Assembly: GCA_012519055.1 (NCBI GenBank)
Contig: JAAYQU010000014.1
Location: 1-64,000, forward strand
Source of the DNA: Bacteroidales bacterium
GTDB lineage: Bacteria; Bacteroidota; Bacteroidia; Bacteroidales; Salinivirgaceae
DNA: 64,000 nucleotides
Reading direction: 5' to 3'
A program made the position numbers and the translations under genes. The notes under the pieces are model-generated. The model worked only from the letters and a program-made list of their open reading frames with translations, made no database searches and was not told where the DNA came from. This document shows, piece by piece, positions 1 through 9,010 of the stretch; within the stretch, counting starts at the first letter, position 1; each line of letters opens with the position of its first letter.

Positions 1-481
1 CTTGTTGCCCAGCAGGTCCAGTAGGTCCCTGAGGTCCTTGTTCGCCTTGTGGTCCAGTTGGTCCAATAGGTCCTTCTGGTCCTTGATTACCTGTTGCTGC
101 GTACATGGCGTATGGTACAGACATAACCGGAGATGTCCCCATATGAACGTAATCGTTGTTATCGGCTTTTAATTCAATTTTTATCAGTACTATTTCACTG
201 CTCCAGGGAACATCGGCGAAATTGCCAGATAGTATTTGGCCTTGCCCTATTGTTAAGTTAACAATACCGAGATTGTTAGTTGTACTGTTGTGTAACTCAG
301 AGTAATAAACGGAACTGTTACTTTGGTTAATCAGACTAATCCGTAAATGTACATCTTGGTTTTGAAGCGTAGTGCCATCTTGTTTTTGTATGGCTGCCTG
401 GTAGTTAAATCCTTGTTGTTGTGCTGTTGCTGTTGCAAATACCGTTATGCACAATAAGATAGAGAATAAATATCGTTTCAT
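1..481 (-). CDS. Secreted collagen-like (Gly-X-Y) repeat protein, C-terminus outside window
   Basis: Reading from an ATG at 481 gives a signal peptide (MKRYLFSILLCITVFATATAQ) and a domain beginning QQGFNYQAAIQKQDG. That domain is common at the N-terminus of Bacteroidota surface proteins with tail-fibre-like C-termini. From about residue 129 the frame turns into about ten Gly-X-Y triplets (GNQ GPE GPI GPT GPQ ...), which is the collagen triple-helix pattern, and these run off the window edge. The protein is probably exported and trimeric. Its role cannot be told from this fragment; adhesion or surface display is an inference. No clear -7 promoter box was found upstream. Confidence 0.8.
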   Translation of the reverse strand, partial: MKRYLFSILLCITVFATATAQQQGFNYQAAIQKQDGTTLQNQDVHLRISLINQSNSSVYYSELHNSTTNNLGIVNLTIGQGQILSGNFADVPWSSEIVLIKIELKADNNDYVHMGTSPVMSVPYAMYAATGNQGPEGPIGPTGPQGEQGPQGPTGPAGQQ

Positions 482-802
482 AACACCTGACTTTTAGTTA
501 ATTATATGTTTTCATGTTTCTCGCAATGTAAATTAAAACAAAATAAATTAAAAATGCAATAGGTGTTTTTAATAAATGGACGAAATTATTTCCACCACCA
601 CCATAACAAGGTGATTGTCAGCGACATGAACCAGGTGTGTTTTGACAACAAAAATGTTAATGATTTGTTAATAAAACAAGAAATTAAAAAGCAGAAGCTT
701 GAAATAAAGGCAATCAAAAATTGAAACCAAAGGGTATGTAAATAAAAAAATGAGGCTGTAACAAAATAGAGGCGATTTTATTTCAGATATATAAACAATC
801 TT
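482..802. other. Intergenic space, no supported gene
   Basis: This AT-rich stretch lies between the start of the collagen-like gene and the stop of the sialidase gene. A stop-to-stop plus-strand reading at 563-724 gives a 53-residue basic, lysine-rich peptide with four adjacent histidines. It has no ATG near its start and no recognised family, so it is noted only as a possible gene remnant. No terminator hairpin was found for the sialidase gene. Confidence 0.4.
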
Positions 803-3484
803 TTACTTTGTCTCCCTTATTAATTTTAATGATTTTTCCAGACCACTTTCGTGTTTTATATTCAGTATCATAGTAGAAGTTGAGAGAGAGTCTAAATTGA
901 GCCTATAATCTCCTTCTTGTTCCATACGAATGTTTCTTATGTCTATGGTTTTACCTTCCAAAGTGTTCAGAGAAATAGTGTATTTGCCACTTCTGGGGAA
1001 GTATATATTTACATAATCTTTAGCAGGATTTGGGAACACGCGTAGCTGAGAAATTGAAACTTCATTTACAGATGTTCCGCTTTCTACTATTAGATCCAAA
1101 TCGTATATACGCCCTTTATCCACAGGATCTGCTCCCAAGTCAGCGTAATGAGTTGGGCGCCATGCATCGGTATATACCACTCTTATTCTGGTTTTACCTA
1201 ACTCTGCTGTAGCCGGAACAGTTATATTTTGTGAAATATTTAATACAGTAGCACTATTATTTGCTTTTCTTTTCCCAATAATGGCAATTCGTTCTCCTTC
1301 ATCTGCAAAATCATAATCCTGATTCCAGTCAACTAAAATAATTGCTTGACACCATTGTAATCCATCAGATTGATCGGGAAGTGCGGTTAGATTCAAATCA
1401 AAAGAATTGCCACGCTTAACTGTCACTACTGTTGAGTTGTGATAAATATAGTGAGAAGGAGGTGGAGTTAAACTTGTATAATCAATATTTGTTTGCCCTT
1501 CTTCAGTAGTTATTTTTGTTACATATCTATCAGGTCCAACTGGTCTGTATTCTACCGGTATAGAATAACCTATCGTGTAGCTTGCTGATGACATTAGACT
1601 ATTAGCCATTCCCTCTTTTACAGCAAATGCTTTTATGGTTGCAGAGTTTTCTAAAACAATTGGTTCTGTATATAACAGAGAGTTTTTATTTGGGACTGAA
1701 CCATCAAGCGTGTAATAAATAGATGCTCCTTCTGTAGCAGATGACAAAGTGATTGTTTGAGGTGGATCATAGCTTCCTGATTCCAATGAAAATTCGGGTT
1801 GTGCCACGATTTCTGTTCCTACTTCTGTAAGGCTATCAGCACCATTCGTTAGCCAGTTTAATGAGAAGTTCAAGAAGTACATTTTGTATGGTACGGTCTC
1901 ATCTTCTTCCAAGTAAACACCTATTGTTCCATCAGGAAGAATAGTAATTGATGAATAAGCTGATTGATTAGGCGCAATAGTCCTCTTTATAGGCCAAGTT
2001 GTTCCTTCATCGTAGCTTATCCACATGGTTACGTTTCTTCGATTGTTGTTATTTGGCAAAGTGTGTAAAATTCTATCTTTGTCGTAACCATCTTGGGTAG
2101 ATGTGTAGCGGACAATATCTGCGTCACAGGCATTGCCCCAAATTTCCGACCAACTGTTTTTTGGTCCCCAAGTTACACCGCCGTCAGAAGATTTTGCCCA
2201 AAGTCTGTTTCCTGTTGTACGGCTACTCATTAGGATATCGCCACTGTTTAATTCTACGACCTTGGCTTCGTCGCCGCTAATAATTGCTCTTTGTGAGACC
2301 TGCCATGTTTCTCCATCATCGTCTGAGTAAACTGCATAGTTATGCAATCCGGATATTCCCGGTTCACGTACAGCTACTACAGCCATTAATCTGCCTTCTT
2401 CGGTACATAAAGCGTGACCCGAGCCAAAGAAGAGACCAAGCCACAGCTGACGAACAGGATCATCACATTCAGGACCGTAAATTTGCGGTGTAATATCTGT
2501 TGGGGAAGTCCATGTTAATCCGTTATCATCGCTTGTTGACATATAGGTGCGAATCAGATTATTAGGGTTAGAGTCCCATAATCCGTTTCCTCCTACAAAA
2601 AGCGCAACAAGTTTTCCGCTATTTGATTTAATAATTGCGGCGTCACCAAATCCCCCGCTTGGACTTCCTTGAGCCACCAAAATAGGCTCTGACCAGGTTT
2701 TTCCACCATCGGTACTTCTGTTAGCAACGATATCAATATCAGCAGGGAGGTCATTGGCGTTGTTTTTTCTCTTATCTGTCAATATCACCAACGAACCGTC
2801 TGAAGCAGTCGTGATAGCTGGAATACGATAGTTTGTTGAACCGTAATCTCCGGGAGCGTAAATCAGTTTTCTACCAAGCATAATTTCACGACTTCCAATA
2901 GGATTACCTTTATCAAATGTGTGAGTTTCAGTTGCCGTGGAAATAGAAATTGCCTCAGCATCAAGTCTGTTTCCCTCTTTGGCTGTCTCTTTCACTTTGA
3001 AAGTTACCCAAATATTATTGTTTCCGGGTGTAATATCTCCATTTAAAGGAATAACTATTTCATTTTCTTCGGGATTCGCAGTAGCGAGAAGTTGTGTAAA
3101 CTCATTAATCGGGTTACGTGGGTCAAACAGAGTGGAGGTTCCTGTTGTGTAAATTTTGATCTCTTCAATATCATTTATATCAGTAGTGCCATTCAGATTC
3201 ATTACTAAGTTCTCAAATGAAGAGGGGTTATTTCCTGTAGTTGTTAGTTGTATTCTCAAAATCTCTTCATTGTCATTTCCTATGCCGGAAAAGTTATTAT
3301 CCTGAAATACGATTGAGCCCGTTATGTTAATATCTCCCTTTGTAGAAAATTCAGCAAATAAAGTAGGGTAGTTGCCTTTAATATCTGCAGTAACATTATC
3401 GGTAGTGTTTTCAAAACTATAAGCTGTAATAGCTACTGCTAATATAGTTATGCACAATGGAAATGATAGTAAAAATTTTCTCAT
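803..3484 (-). CDS. T9SS-exported GH33 exo-alpha-sialidase, multidomain
   Basis: This enzyme is predicted to cleave terminal sialic acid from glycans outside the cell. In order it has a signal peptide (about 1-23), a BNR-associated N-terminal domain (about 70-185), and a six-bladed sialidase propeller. The propeller has a YRIP motif (219-222) and five Asp boxes (257-264, 318-325, 387-394, 432-439, 490-497). A chitobiase/hexosaminidase C-terminal domain (about 563-638), a GEVED domain (about 690-800) with DWNQDYDF, and a T9SS type A sorting domain (about 810-893, VFPNPAKD) follow. By family comparison the arginine triad is R220, R422 and R483, the nucleophile pair Y510/E411 and the acid/base probably D245, so the enzyme looks intact. 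No other sialic-acid gene is adjacent, so it may act as a lone scavenging or surface-trimming enzyme. Confidence 0.93.
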   Translation of the reverse strand: MRKFLLSFPLCITILAVAITAYSFENTTDNVTADIKGNYPTLFAEFSTKGDINITGSIVFQDNNFSGIGNDNEEILRIQLTTTGNNPSSFENLVMNLNGTTDINDIEEIKIYTTGTSTLFDPRNPINEFTQLLATANPEENEIVIPLNGDITPGNNNIWVTFKVKETAKEGNRLDAEAISISTATETHTFDKGNPIGSREIMLGRKLIYAPGDYGSTNYRIPAITTASDGSLVILTDKRKNNANDLPADIDIVANRSTDGGKTWSEPILVAQGSPSGGFGDAAIIKSNSGKLVALFVGGNGLWDSNPNNLIRTYMSTSDDNGLTWTSPTDITPQIYGPECDDPVRQLWLGLFFGSGHALCTEEGRLMAVVAVREPGISGLHNYAVYSDDDGETWQVSQRAIISGDEAKVVELNSGDILMSSRTTGNRLWAKSSDGGVTWGPKNSWSEIWGNACDADIVRYTSTQDGYDKDRILHTLPNNNNRRNVTMWISYDEGTTWPIKRTIAPNQSAYSSITILPDGTIGVYLEEDETVPYKMYFLNFSLNWLTNGADSLTEVGTEIVAQPEFSLESGSYDPPQTITLSSATEGASIYYTLDGSVPNKNSLLYTEPIVLENSATIKAFAVKEGMANSLMSSASYTIGYSIPVEYRPVGPDRYVTKITTEEGQTNIDYTSLTPPPSHYIYHNSTVVTVKRGNSFDLNLTALPDQSDGLQWCQAIILVDWNQDYDFADEGERIAIIGKRKANNSATVLNISQNITVPATAELGKTRIRVVYTDAWRPTHYADLGADPVDKGRIYDLDLIVESGTSVNEVSISQLRVFPNPAKDYVNIYFPRSGKYTISLNTLEGKTIDIRNIRMEQEGDYRLNLDSLSTSTMILNIKHESGLEKSLKLIRETK

Positions 3485-3535
3485 AGTGGCTTATTTTTAA
3501 TTAATTGCGTAATGTCACTTTTTTGGTTTATGGTA

Positions 3536-4624
3536 TTATTCGCTTAGTAGTTCAACCATCCAAATAGCATCATCTTTAATTTTTTTGTAGGCTAATGTGC
3601 TGTATCGTTTGGCAAATCGGGAGTCCCAAAACCATTTTTCTACCGTTTTTCTGTGTTCCTCGGGTATCTCTGTGCTGTTGGTTTTAAAAAAGTAGTATTG
3701 TAAAACAATCAAGTGGGTTTGATAGGTTGAAATATCGGTTTTTATTGACATATCAATCAGGAAATCAATTGCTTTGCTAAGTGCATTTCGAGTTTTAGTC
3801 CAGATGTTTTTTGCAATCTCCGGATTTAGTTTAAGTTGCGAGCTTGAACGGCAATCGTCAAAAGCATTCATTGCGAGAGAAAAGGTGAAAACACGGTCGT
3901 TAAGTGCCCCAAGCTTAGCGACTTTCTGCATTGAATTAAACTCTTTCATCTTCTCTTTCAAATCAAACTCAGTGCTCCACGTAGTTGCATGAACAAGATC
4001 GAACGATGTTAATCGCTTGCCACCCTGGTTAATACGTTCGAATATCTCAACTACATCATCAATTTCATAATTCAGGGTTTTAACTATGCTGACAGGGTAT
4101 TCAAGCAGAAGTTTTCGAGCATTTTTCCAGTTTTCGGCAAATCTTGGTGAATCTGCGGTAAGGGCATTTAGAGTCTCTTCAAACTCTTTTTTGTCAAACA
4201 GTTTATATGCGGGTATATTATATTTTTCGCTTTTGCGACGAGGCACCTTAAATTTCTTTCTGGCAGGATTAAAGCATATTTGCTTATAATCAATTCCTTC
4301 GGCTTCCAAACCACGGAATGTCCTGTAAAGAGATAAAAGCCTTTGCTGTCCGTCTAGAATAAATTGAAACTGTTGGTTTTCAGTATTATGATTTGGCAAA
4401 TCGTCAACTGTTCTCACAAAACGGTTGTACTCCTGAGGTGCAATCCACATAAAAAATGTTCCTATGGGATATTGCAAATAGAGACTATTAAGCAACAGAA
4501 CAATTTTTGGTCTTTCCCATACGTAATCACGTTGAAACATGGGGATTTTGATATTTCCTTTTTCCAACTCGTCAATAAGTTTTGGAAGTGTCCAACCGGC
4601 AACAATTTCAATTTTTGTATTCAT
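3536..4624 (-). CDS. DUF262 (GmrS-type, ParB-like fold) protein
   Basis: The N-terminal half carries the DUF262 signature: IPMFQRDYVW at residues 27-36 and the nucleotide-linked DGQQR motif at 91-95. DUF262 is the GmrS half of the modification-dependent GmrSD endonuclease and also occurs in other defence and toxin-like proteins. At 362 residues this protein has no recognisable DUF1524 (GmrD, HNH nuclease) domain, and no GmrD gene is adjacent. Nuclease activity therefore cannot be assumed. The gene stops 51 bp before the sialidase start and is divergent from mpl. A defence role is an inference from the family. Confidence 0.8.
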   Translation of the reverse strand: MNTKIEIVAGWTLPKLIDELEKGNIKIPMFQRDYVWERPKIVLLLNSLYLQYPIGTFFMWIAPQEYNRFVRTVDDLPNHNTENQQFQFILDGQQRLLSLYRTFRGLEAEGIDYKQICFNPARKKFKVPRRKSEKYNIPAYKLFDKKEFEETLNALTADSPRFAENWKNARKLLLEYPVSIVKTLNYEIDDVVEIFERINQGGKRLTSFDLVHATTWSTEFDLKEKMKEFNSMQKVAKLGALNDRVFTFSLAMNAFDDCRSSSQLKLNPEIAKNIWTKTRNALSKAIDFLIDMSIKTDISTYQTHLIVLQYYFFKTNSTEIPEEHRKTVEKWFWDSRFAKRYSTLAYKKIKDDAIWMVELLSE

Positions 4625-4728
4625 GGGTTATTATGTTTAAGTAGCTCGAAAGCAATTAACAAATACCAATTTTGTAATTTAGTGATTAAAGTTAAAGGTT
4701 ATTTCTTAAATAGCAATTTAAAAAACGT

Positions 4729-4736
4729 TACTTTTG
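4729..4736 (+). promoter_or_regulatory. -7 promoter box of mpl
   Basis: TACTTTTG matches the Bacteroidota -7 consensus TAnnTTTG exactly and lies 22 bp before the mpl ATG at 4758. A possible TTG start inside this box is therefore not the translation start. Confidence 0.7.
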
Positions 4737-4757
4737 TTTCGATTGAAAAAAACTGTT

Positions 4758-6113
4758 ATGCGAAATATCCATTTTATAGCCATTGGTGGTGCAGCCATGC
4801 ACAATTTGGCTATTGATTTAAAAAACAAGGGATTTAATGTTACCGGTTCAGATGATGAAATATTTGAGCCTTCACGTTCACGATTAGAAGCACATGGTTT
4901 GTTGCCGGAGAAGTTTGGTTGGTTCCCCGAAAAAATCACGCGTTCTATAGATACCGTTATTTTAGGGATGCATGCAAAAGCCGATAATCCTGAGCTTTTA
5001 AGAGCCAAGGAGTTAGGTGTTTCTGTTGTCTCTTACCCCGAGTTTTTATATAATCAGACAAAAGATAAACTTAGGGTAGTTGTTGCCGGAAGTCATGGCA
5101 AGACTACTACAACTGCCATGATACTGCACGTTCTGAAAACGCTTAACCGTAAGTTTGACTATATGGTCGGTTCACAAATAGAGGGTTTTGAGCTTATGGT
5201 AGGTTTATCAGACGACGCAGAAATAGCTGTCTTTGAGGGAGATGAATATTTGTCCTCGCCAATTGATTTGCGAAGTAAGTTTCATTGGTATAAGCCCGAT
5301 ATAGCTATTATAACAGGTATTGAATGGGATCATGTTAATGTTTTTCCAACTTTTGAGGAGTATGTGGCTACTTTTAGAAGCTTTGCGGATGCAATTCCAG
5401 AGACCGGCAAACTGTTTTGGTATAAAGAAGATATTGAATTACAACGTATTGCCAAATCAGCTGGCATAAAAGCAGATTTGAAACCATATGAGAGATTGGA
5501 CTGGGAAAAACGCAATGACTATACAGTTATAAAATTTAATCGCAAGGAGTATAAGTCGCATCTGTTTGGAAATCACAATTTTCAGAATATGAATGCTGCA
5601 ATGCTCGTTTGCAACGAGTTGGGCATAGATAGCGACAGCTTTTTAAAAGCTATGGGGGATTTTAAGGGTGCAAGCCGAAGGCTACAAAAAATTAAAGACG
5701 CGGAAAATCCCGTATTTTTCGACTTTGCACATGCTCCATCAAAAGTGCGAGCAACTGTTATGGCTGTGCGCCAAATGTTCCCTGACAAAAAGGTAGTTGC
5801 TTGTTATGAGCTGCATACATTTAGTTCGCTAAACCGAAAGTTTATACCTCATTATAGCAACACTTTAGATAAAGCTGATAAAGCTTTTGTTTACTACAAC
5901 AGCGATGTTTTGAAACATAAAAATATGCCTGAAATAGAGCCTACTTTTGTGGCAGAAAGTTTTAAACACTGGAACCTTGAGGTTTATACTGAAAACAGTT
6001 TAATGTTTGAGCAAATTGCGCGTGAGTGGCAAAAGGGTGCGGTTATACTTTTGATGTCGTCTGGTAATTTTGGGGGCTTAGATCCTGTTAAGTGGTCGGA
6101 ATTACTGGTTTAA
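4758..6113 (+). CDS. mpl: UDP-N-acetylmuramate:L-Ala-gamma-D-Glu-meso-DAP ligase (Mpl)
   Basis: Mpl joins the recycled murein tripeptide to UDP-MurNAc in the cytoplasm. The protein (451 residues) starts MRNIHFIAIGGAAMHNLA, the Mur-ligase N-terminal domain. It has the ATP-binding loop GSHGKTTTT at about 111-119 and the usual length of the family. The ATG at 4758 was chosen because the longer reading starts at a TTG inside the promoter box. Mpl differs from MurC by its substrate; the GGAAMHNLA sequence and overall pattern favour Mpl, and no other mur gene is adjacent. The stop overlaps the lipB stop on the other strand (convergent genes), leaving no room for a terminator. Confidence 0.9.
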   Translation: MRNIHFIAIGGAAMHNLAIDLKNKGFNVTGSDDEIFEPSRSRLEAHGLLPEKFGWFPEKITRSIDTVILGMHAKADNPELLRAKELGVSVVSYPEFLYNQTKDKLRVVVAGSHGKTTTTAMILHVLKTLNRKFDYMVGSQIEGFELMVGLSDDAEIAVFEGDEYLSSPIDLRSKFHWYKPDIAIITGIEWDHVNVFPTFEEYVATFRSFADAIPETGKLFWYKEDIELQRIAKSAGIKADLKPYERLDWEKRNDYTVIKFNRKEYKSHLFGNHNFQNMNAAMLVCNELGIDSDSFLKAMGDFKGASRRLQKIKDAENPVFFDFAHAPSKVRATVMAVRQMFPDKKVVACYELHTFSSLNRKFIPHYSNTLDKADKAFVYYNSDVLKHKNMPEIEPTFVAESFKHWNLEVYTENSLMFEQIAREWQKGAVILLMSSGNFGGLDPVKWSELLV

Positions 6114-6793
6114 ATCACTAATTCAGCGTTAAAGACTTGGGCAATATGCTTTCGTAGCAGGATTTTCTCATTTTCGTAATCAAACTTTTTACCCTTGATT
6201 TTTTCCAAGCTTGTTACTCCCCTGTTGGTAAATCCACATGGGTTGATATATCCAAAATATCTTAAATCGGTGTTTATGTTTAATGCAAATCCGTGCATGG
6301 TAATGTAATGACTTGCTTTTGTGCCTATTGCACATATTTTTTCAGGACCTCTGTCGGCACTAACCCATACTCCTGTAGCATCATCTAATTGATAGGCAAT
6401 AATATTGTGCTCCTTTTTCAAATATTGGATAATAGATTCTTCCAACTTGTTGATATATCCTTTGTAGGTTAATCCCATAGCTTCGAGATCGAAAATGGGA
6501 TATCCTACAATTTGTCCCTGTCCATGATAGGTAATATCGCCACCACGGTCAACTTTGTAGTAGGTTGCGTTAATAGCTTTTAACATCTCGTCGCTAATAA
6601 GCATGTTTTGACTGTTGCCACTTTTGCCTAAAGTGTAAACATGTGGATGCTCAACAAAAATCAGATGGTTTTCGGTAGGTTGTTTCTCTGTCTTTAGCTT
6701 TACTTGACGGTTGAAGATTTCTTGCTGCATTTCCCATGCTTTACCGTAGTCGGTTAGTCCGTAATCAAGATATTTTATTGTGGATTTAGGCAT
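6110..6793 (-). CDS. lipB: Octanoyl-[acyl carrier protein]:protein octanoyltransferase (LipB)
   Basis: LipB moves octanoate from acyl carrier protein to the lipoyl domains of 2-oxoacid dehydrogenases and the glycine-cleavage H protein. The family motif RGGDITYHGQGQ is at 83-94. The catalytic pair is visible as K159 in GTKAS and C186 in INPCG. Length (227 residues) is normal. It starts 30 bp after the lipA stop, so the two lipoylation genes form an operon read from the lipA promoter. The 3' end overlaps the mpl stop on the opposite strand by four bases. Confidence 0.95.
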   Translation of the reverse strand: MPKSTIKYLDYGLTDYGKAWEMQQEIFNRQVKLKTEKQPTENHLIFVEHPHVYTLGKSGNSQNMLISDEMLKAINATYYKVDRGGDITYHGQGQIVGYPIFDLEAMGLTYKGYINKLEESIIQYLKKEHNIIAYQLDDATGVWVSADRGPEKICAIGTKASHYITMHGFALNINTDLRYFGYINPCGFTNRGVTSLEKIKGKKFDYENEKILLRKHIAQVFNAELVI

Positions 6794-6823
6794 GTTTTGT
6801 GATTTTGTTAAGTCTTGTTTCTC

Positions 6824-7666
6824 CTATAAATGTTTTTCGGCGTGATATGACGAACGTACTAAGGGACCGCTTTCAACAAATCGGAAGCCCTTTCGTAAGC
6901 CTATTTGTTTTAGTTCGTCAAACTCTTTGGGCGTTACGTAACGTTCTACGGGTAAATTTTTGGGCGAAGGCTGTAGGTACTGCCCGATGGTCATAATATG
7001 GCAATTGACGCTTAAAAGGTTGTCCATTGTTTGCAAAATCTCCTCTTTCGTCTCGCCAAGTCCGAGCATAATACCGCTTTTGGTGGTAACGCCTATAGAA
7101 TCTAAGTAACGCAAAGTTTCTAACGATGTTCTGTATTGTGCTTTTGTGCGTACTTGATTGGTCAGACGTTCAACGGTTTCTAAGTTGTGTGATATGATAT
7201 CGGGTTTGCTTTTAGCCACAATATCAAGCAGATGGTGTTTGCCATCGAAATCGGGAATAAGGGTTTCTATTGTTATATTGGGGTTTACCTCTCTGACTTT
7301 TGTAATTGTTTTTGCCCAATGGTTGGCTCCGCCATCTCCCAAGTCATCGCGATCGACTGACGTGATAACTGCATGTTTGAGCTTTAGAAAACGTATGGCT
7401 TCTGCTAATTTTTGGGGTTCGTCGGCATCGGGAGCTAACGGTTTGCCTGTGGTAACGTTGCAAAACTTGCAGCCTCGTGTGCATATATCGCCGAGAATCA
7501 TAAAAGTAGCTGTTCCTGCTGCCCAGCATTCGCCCATATTAGGGCATTTGCCACTTGTGCATATAGTGTGAAGATTATTTTTTACGATTAAATCGTTTAA
7601 GGCTTTGTATTCGTTGGTTTTGGGAAGCTGTATTTTAAGCCATTCGGGCTTTCTGGATATTTTCAT
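6824..7666 (-). CDS. lipA: Lipoyl synthase, radical SAM (LipA)
   Basis: LipA inserts two sulfur atoms into the octanoyl chain placed by LipB. Both iron-sulfur cluster motifs are intact: the auxiliary cluster CTSGKCPNMGEC (C36, C41, C47) and the radical-SAM CTRGCKFC (C62, C66, C69). The C-terminus RSSYHAEKH is typical and supplies the conserved serine that ligates the auxiliary cluster. The start at 7666 (MKISRKPEWL, 280 residues) was chosen because the longer reading begins at a TTG inside a perfect -7 promoter box. lipB follows in the same operon. Confidence 0.96.
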   Translation of the reverse strand: MKISRKPEWLKIQLPKTNEYKALNDLIVKNNLHTICTSGKCPNMGECWAAGTATFMILGDICTRGCKFCNVTTGKPLAPDADEPQKLAEAIRFLKLKHAVITSVDRDDLGDGGANHWAKTITKVREVNPNITIETLIPDFDGKHHLLDIVAKSKPDIISHNLETVERLTNQVRTKAQYRTSLETLRYLDSIGVTTKSGIMLGLGETKEEILQTMDNLLSVNCHIMTIGQYLQPSPKNLPVERYVTPKEFDELKQIGLRKGFRFVESGPLVRSSYHAEKHL

Positions 7667-7687
7667 GTGTTTTAGATTTGTGAGTAG

Positions 7688-7695
7688 CAAAAGTA
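7688..7695 (-). promoter_or_regulatory. -7 promoter box of lipA-lipB
   Basis: On the minus strand this reads TACTTTTG, an exact TAnnTTTG match 22 bp before the lipA ATG. Confidence 0.7.
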
Positions 7696-7781
7696 ATCAA
7701 ATTTTTAATTGGAACACTGAAGATGCGGATTTAACGGATTAACACAGTTTTTTAGTTAAACGCATTAGATTTTGGCACAAC

Positions 7782-7826
7782 AATCCGTTAATTTGATTGA
7801 ATTTGCGGATTATATTCCTTGAATTT
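7782..7826. repeat. 45-bp direct repeat, left copy, flanking the DUF4143 gene
   Basis: A 45-bp stretch beginning AATCCGTTAATTTGATTGAA matches 9011-9055 at 42 of 45 positions in the same orientation. A partial further copy follows directly (GAATTTGATTAAATTTGCGG, 7821-7840). The two full copies bracket the DUF4143 ATPase gene. Confidence 0.8.
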
Positions 7827-7843
7827 GATTAAATTTGCGGAAA

Positions 7844-8980
7844 TTATAGTTGTTCCATACCGATAAATTCATAAAAATTTTCAGGAGTGATAGTGGTGTA
7901 AATGGCATTTGGGTATGATTTTATAAAGTCGGAGGGAACACTCGTTTTTTTATTTTTACTCCATTTGATTTCAAAAGCATAGATTACACCATCTTTTTCT
8001 TCTAAATAATCAATCTCTTTTTGCGTTTGTGTTCTCCAAAACCACGAATTGGCATACGAGCGAGAGTAATGATTCTTTTTCTGCCTTTCAGAAATCAGAA
8101 AATTCTCCCACAGTGCGCCGACATCGTTTCGCAAGTTGACGGGATTAAAATTTGCTATCAATGCATTACGAATTCCATTGTCGTAGAAATAGATTTTTTT
8201 ACTGAATTTCAACTCATTTCGTTGATTGCGACTGAAAGAATTTAATCGAAAAATAATATAAGCCTGCTCCAATAGTAAAATATATTTCTCAATGGTTTTG
8301 GCATCCAATCCGCATATTCTACCCAATTCGGTATATGAAACCTGCGATCCTACTTGAAAAGCCAACGCTTGCAGAAGTTTTACCATTCGGTCGCTTTTTT
8401 GGATATTCTCCCATTTTAGCACATCTTTGTACAAATAACTTGTGGCAAGTCCCTGCAAAACTTCTACCATATTTTCAGCCTTTTGCATTACCACTTCGGG
8501 ATAGTAACCGTAAACAAGGCGTTGTTCCAACATGCTATATTCCTGAAAGACACCGTGATATGCTACCATTTCAGCAAAAGATATGGGATACAATTTGTAT
8601 TCCCATTTTCTTCCTGTCAGCGGTTCATTGATTTTATTAGCTAAGTCAAAAGATGAGCTTCCTGTTGCAATTACCTGAATATCTTTCATTTGATCTATAA
8701 TGATTTTCAACTTAATGCCGATATTCAGAATATTTTGTGCTTCATCAATAATCAAAATTTTCTTATTGCCAATTAGTGTTTTAGCAAATGGAAGGCTAAA
8801 ATTCTCAAATAAGAGCTGTGTTTCCAAGTTATCACCTTCTAACCAAAGCACGTCAGGATTTCCATCAAATTTACTATAAAGCAATGATGTTTTTCCAACC
8901 TGTCTTGCTCCCTGAATAATAATCGCTTTTCCGTCAAACAAGCGTTTATCTATCTCTTTGCTTAAAATTCGAGTAATCAT
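7844..8980 (-). CDS. AAA ATPase with DUF4143 C-terminal domain
   Basis: The N-terminal AAA_14 ATPase domain has Walker A GARQVGKT (24-31) and Walker B ILIIDEAQ (75-82). The C-terminal DUF4143 part ends in a PD-(D/E)XK-nuclease-like segment, EIDYLEEKDG...FEIKW. Such proteins of about 380 residues are numerous and patchily distributed in Bacteroidota, and their cellular role is unknown. The gene is bracketed by two copies of a 45-bp repeat and has neighbours on neither side in an operon, which suggests a separately acquired gene. A -7-like box (TATCTTCG on the minus strand, 8996-9003, 7 of 8) lies just upstream. Confidence 0.88.
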   Translation of the reverse strand: MITRILSKEIDKRLFDGKAIIIQGARQVGKTSLLYSKFDGNPDVLWLEGDNLETQLLFENFSLPFAKTLIGNKKILIIDEAQNILNIGIKLKIIIDQMKDIQVIATGSSSFDLANKINEPLTGRKWEYKLYPISFAEMVAYHGVFQEYSMLEQRLVYGYYPEVVMQKAENMVEVLQGLATSYLYKDVLKWENIQKSDRMVKLLQALAFQVGSQVSYTELGRICGLDAKTIEKYILLLEQAYIIFRLNSFSRNQRNELKFSKKIYFYDNGIRNALIANFNPVNLRNDVGALWENFLISERQKKNHYSRSYANSWFWRTQTQKEIDYLEEKDGVIYAFEIKWSKNKKTSVPSDFIKSYPNAIYTTITPENFYEFIGMEQL

Positions 8981-9010
8981 ATTTCTAATTTTTTACGAAG
9001 ATAAATAAAT

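Noticed and set aside
1-110. Short tandem repeats as a CRISPR array
   Set aside because: The 9-base periodicity encodes Gly-X-Y triplets in an open reading frame; there are no repeat-spacer units.
563-724. Plus-strand 53-residue frame with HHHH and a lysine-rich end
   Set aside because: It has no ATG near its beginning, no promoter box and no family match; noted only as a possible remnant.
4364-4816. Plus-strand 150-codon frame across the DUF262-mpl gap
   Set aside because: It overlaps two well-supported genes and the mpl promoter, and has no domain signature.
7158-7571. Plus-strand 137-codon frame inside lipA
   Set aside because: Antisense shadow of the conserved lipA reading frame.
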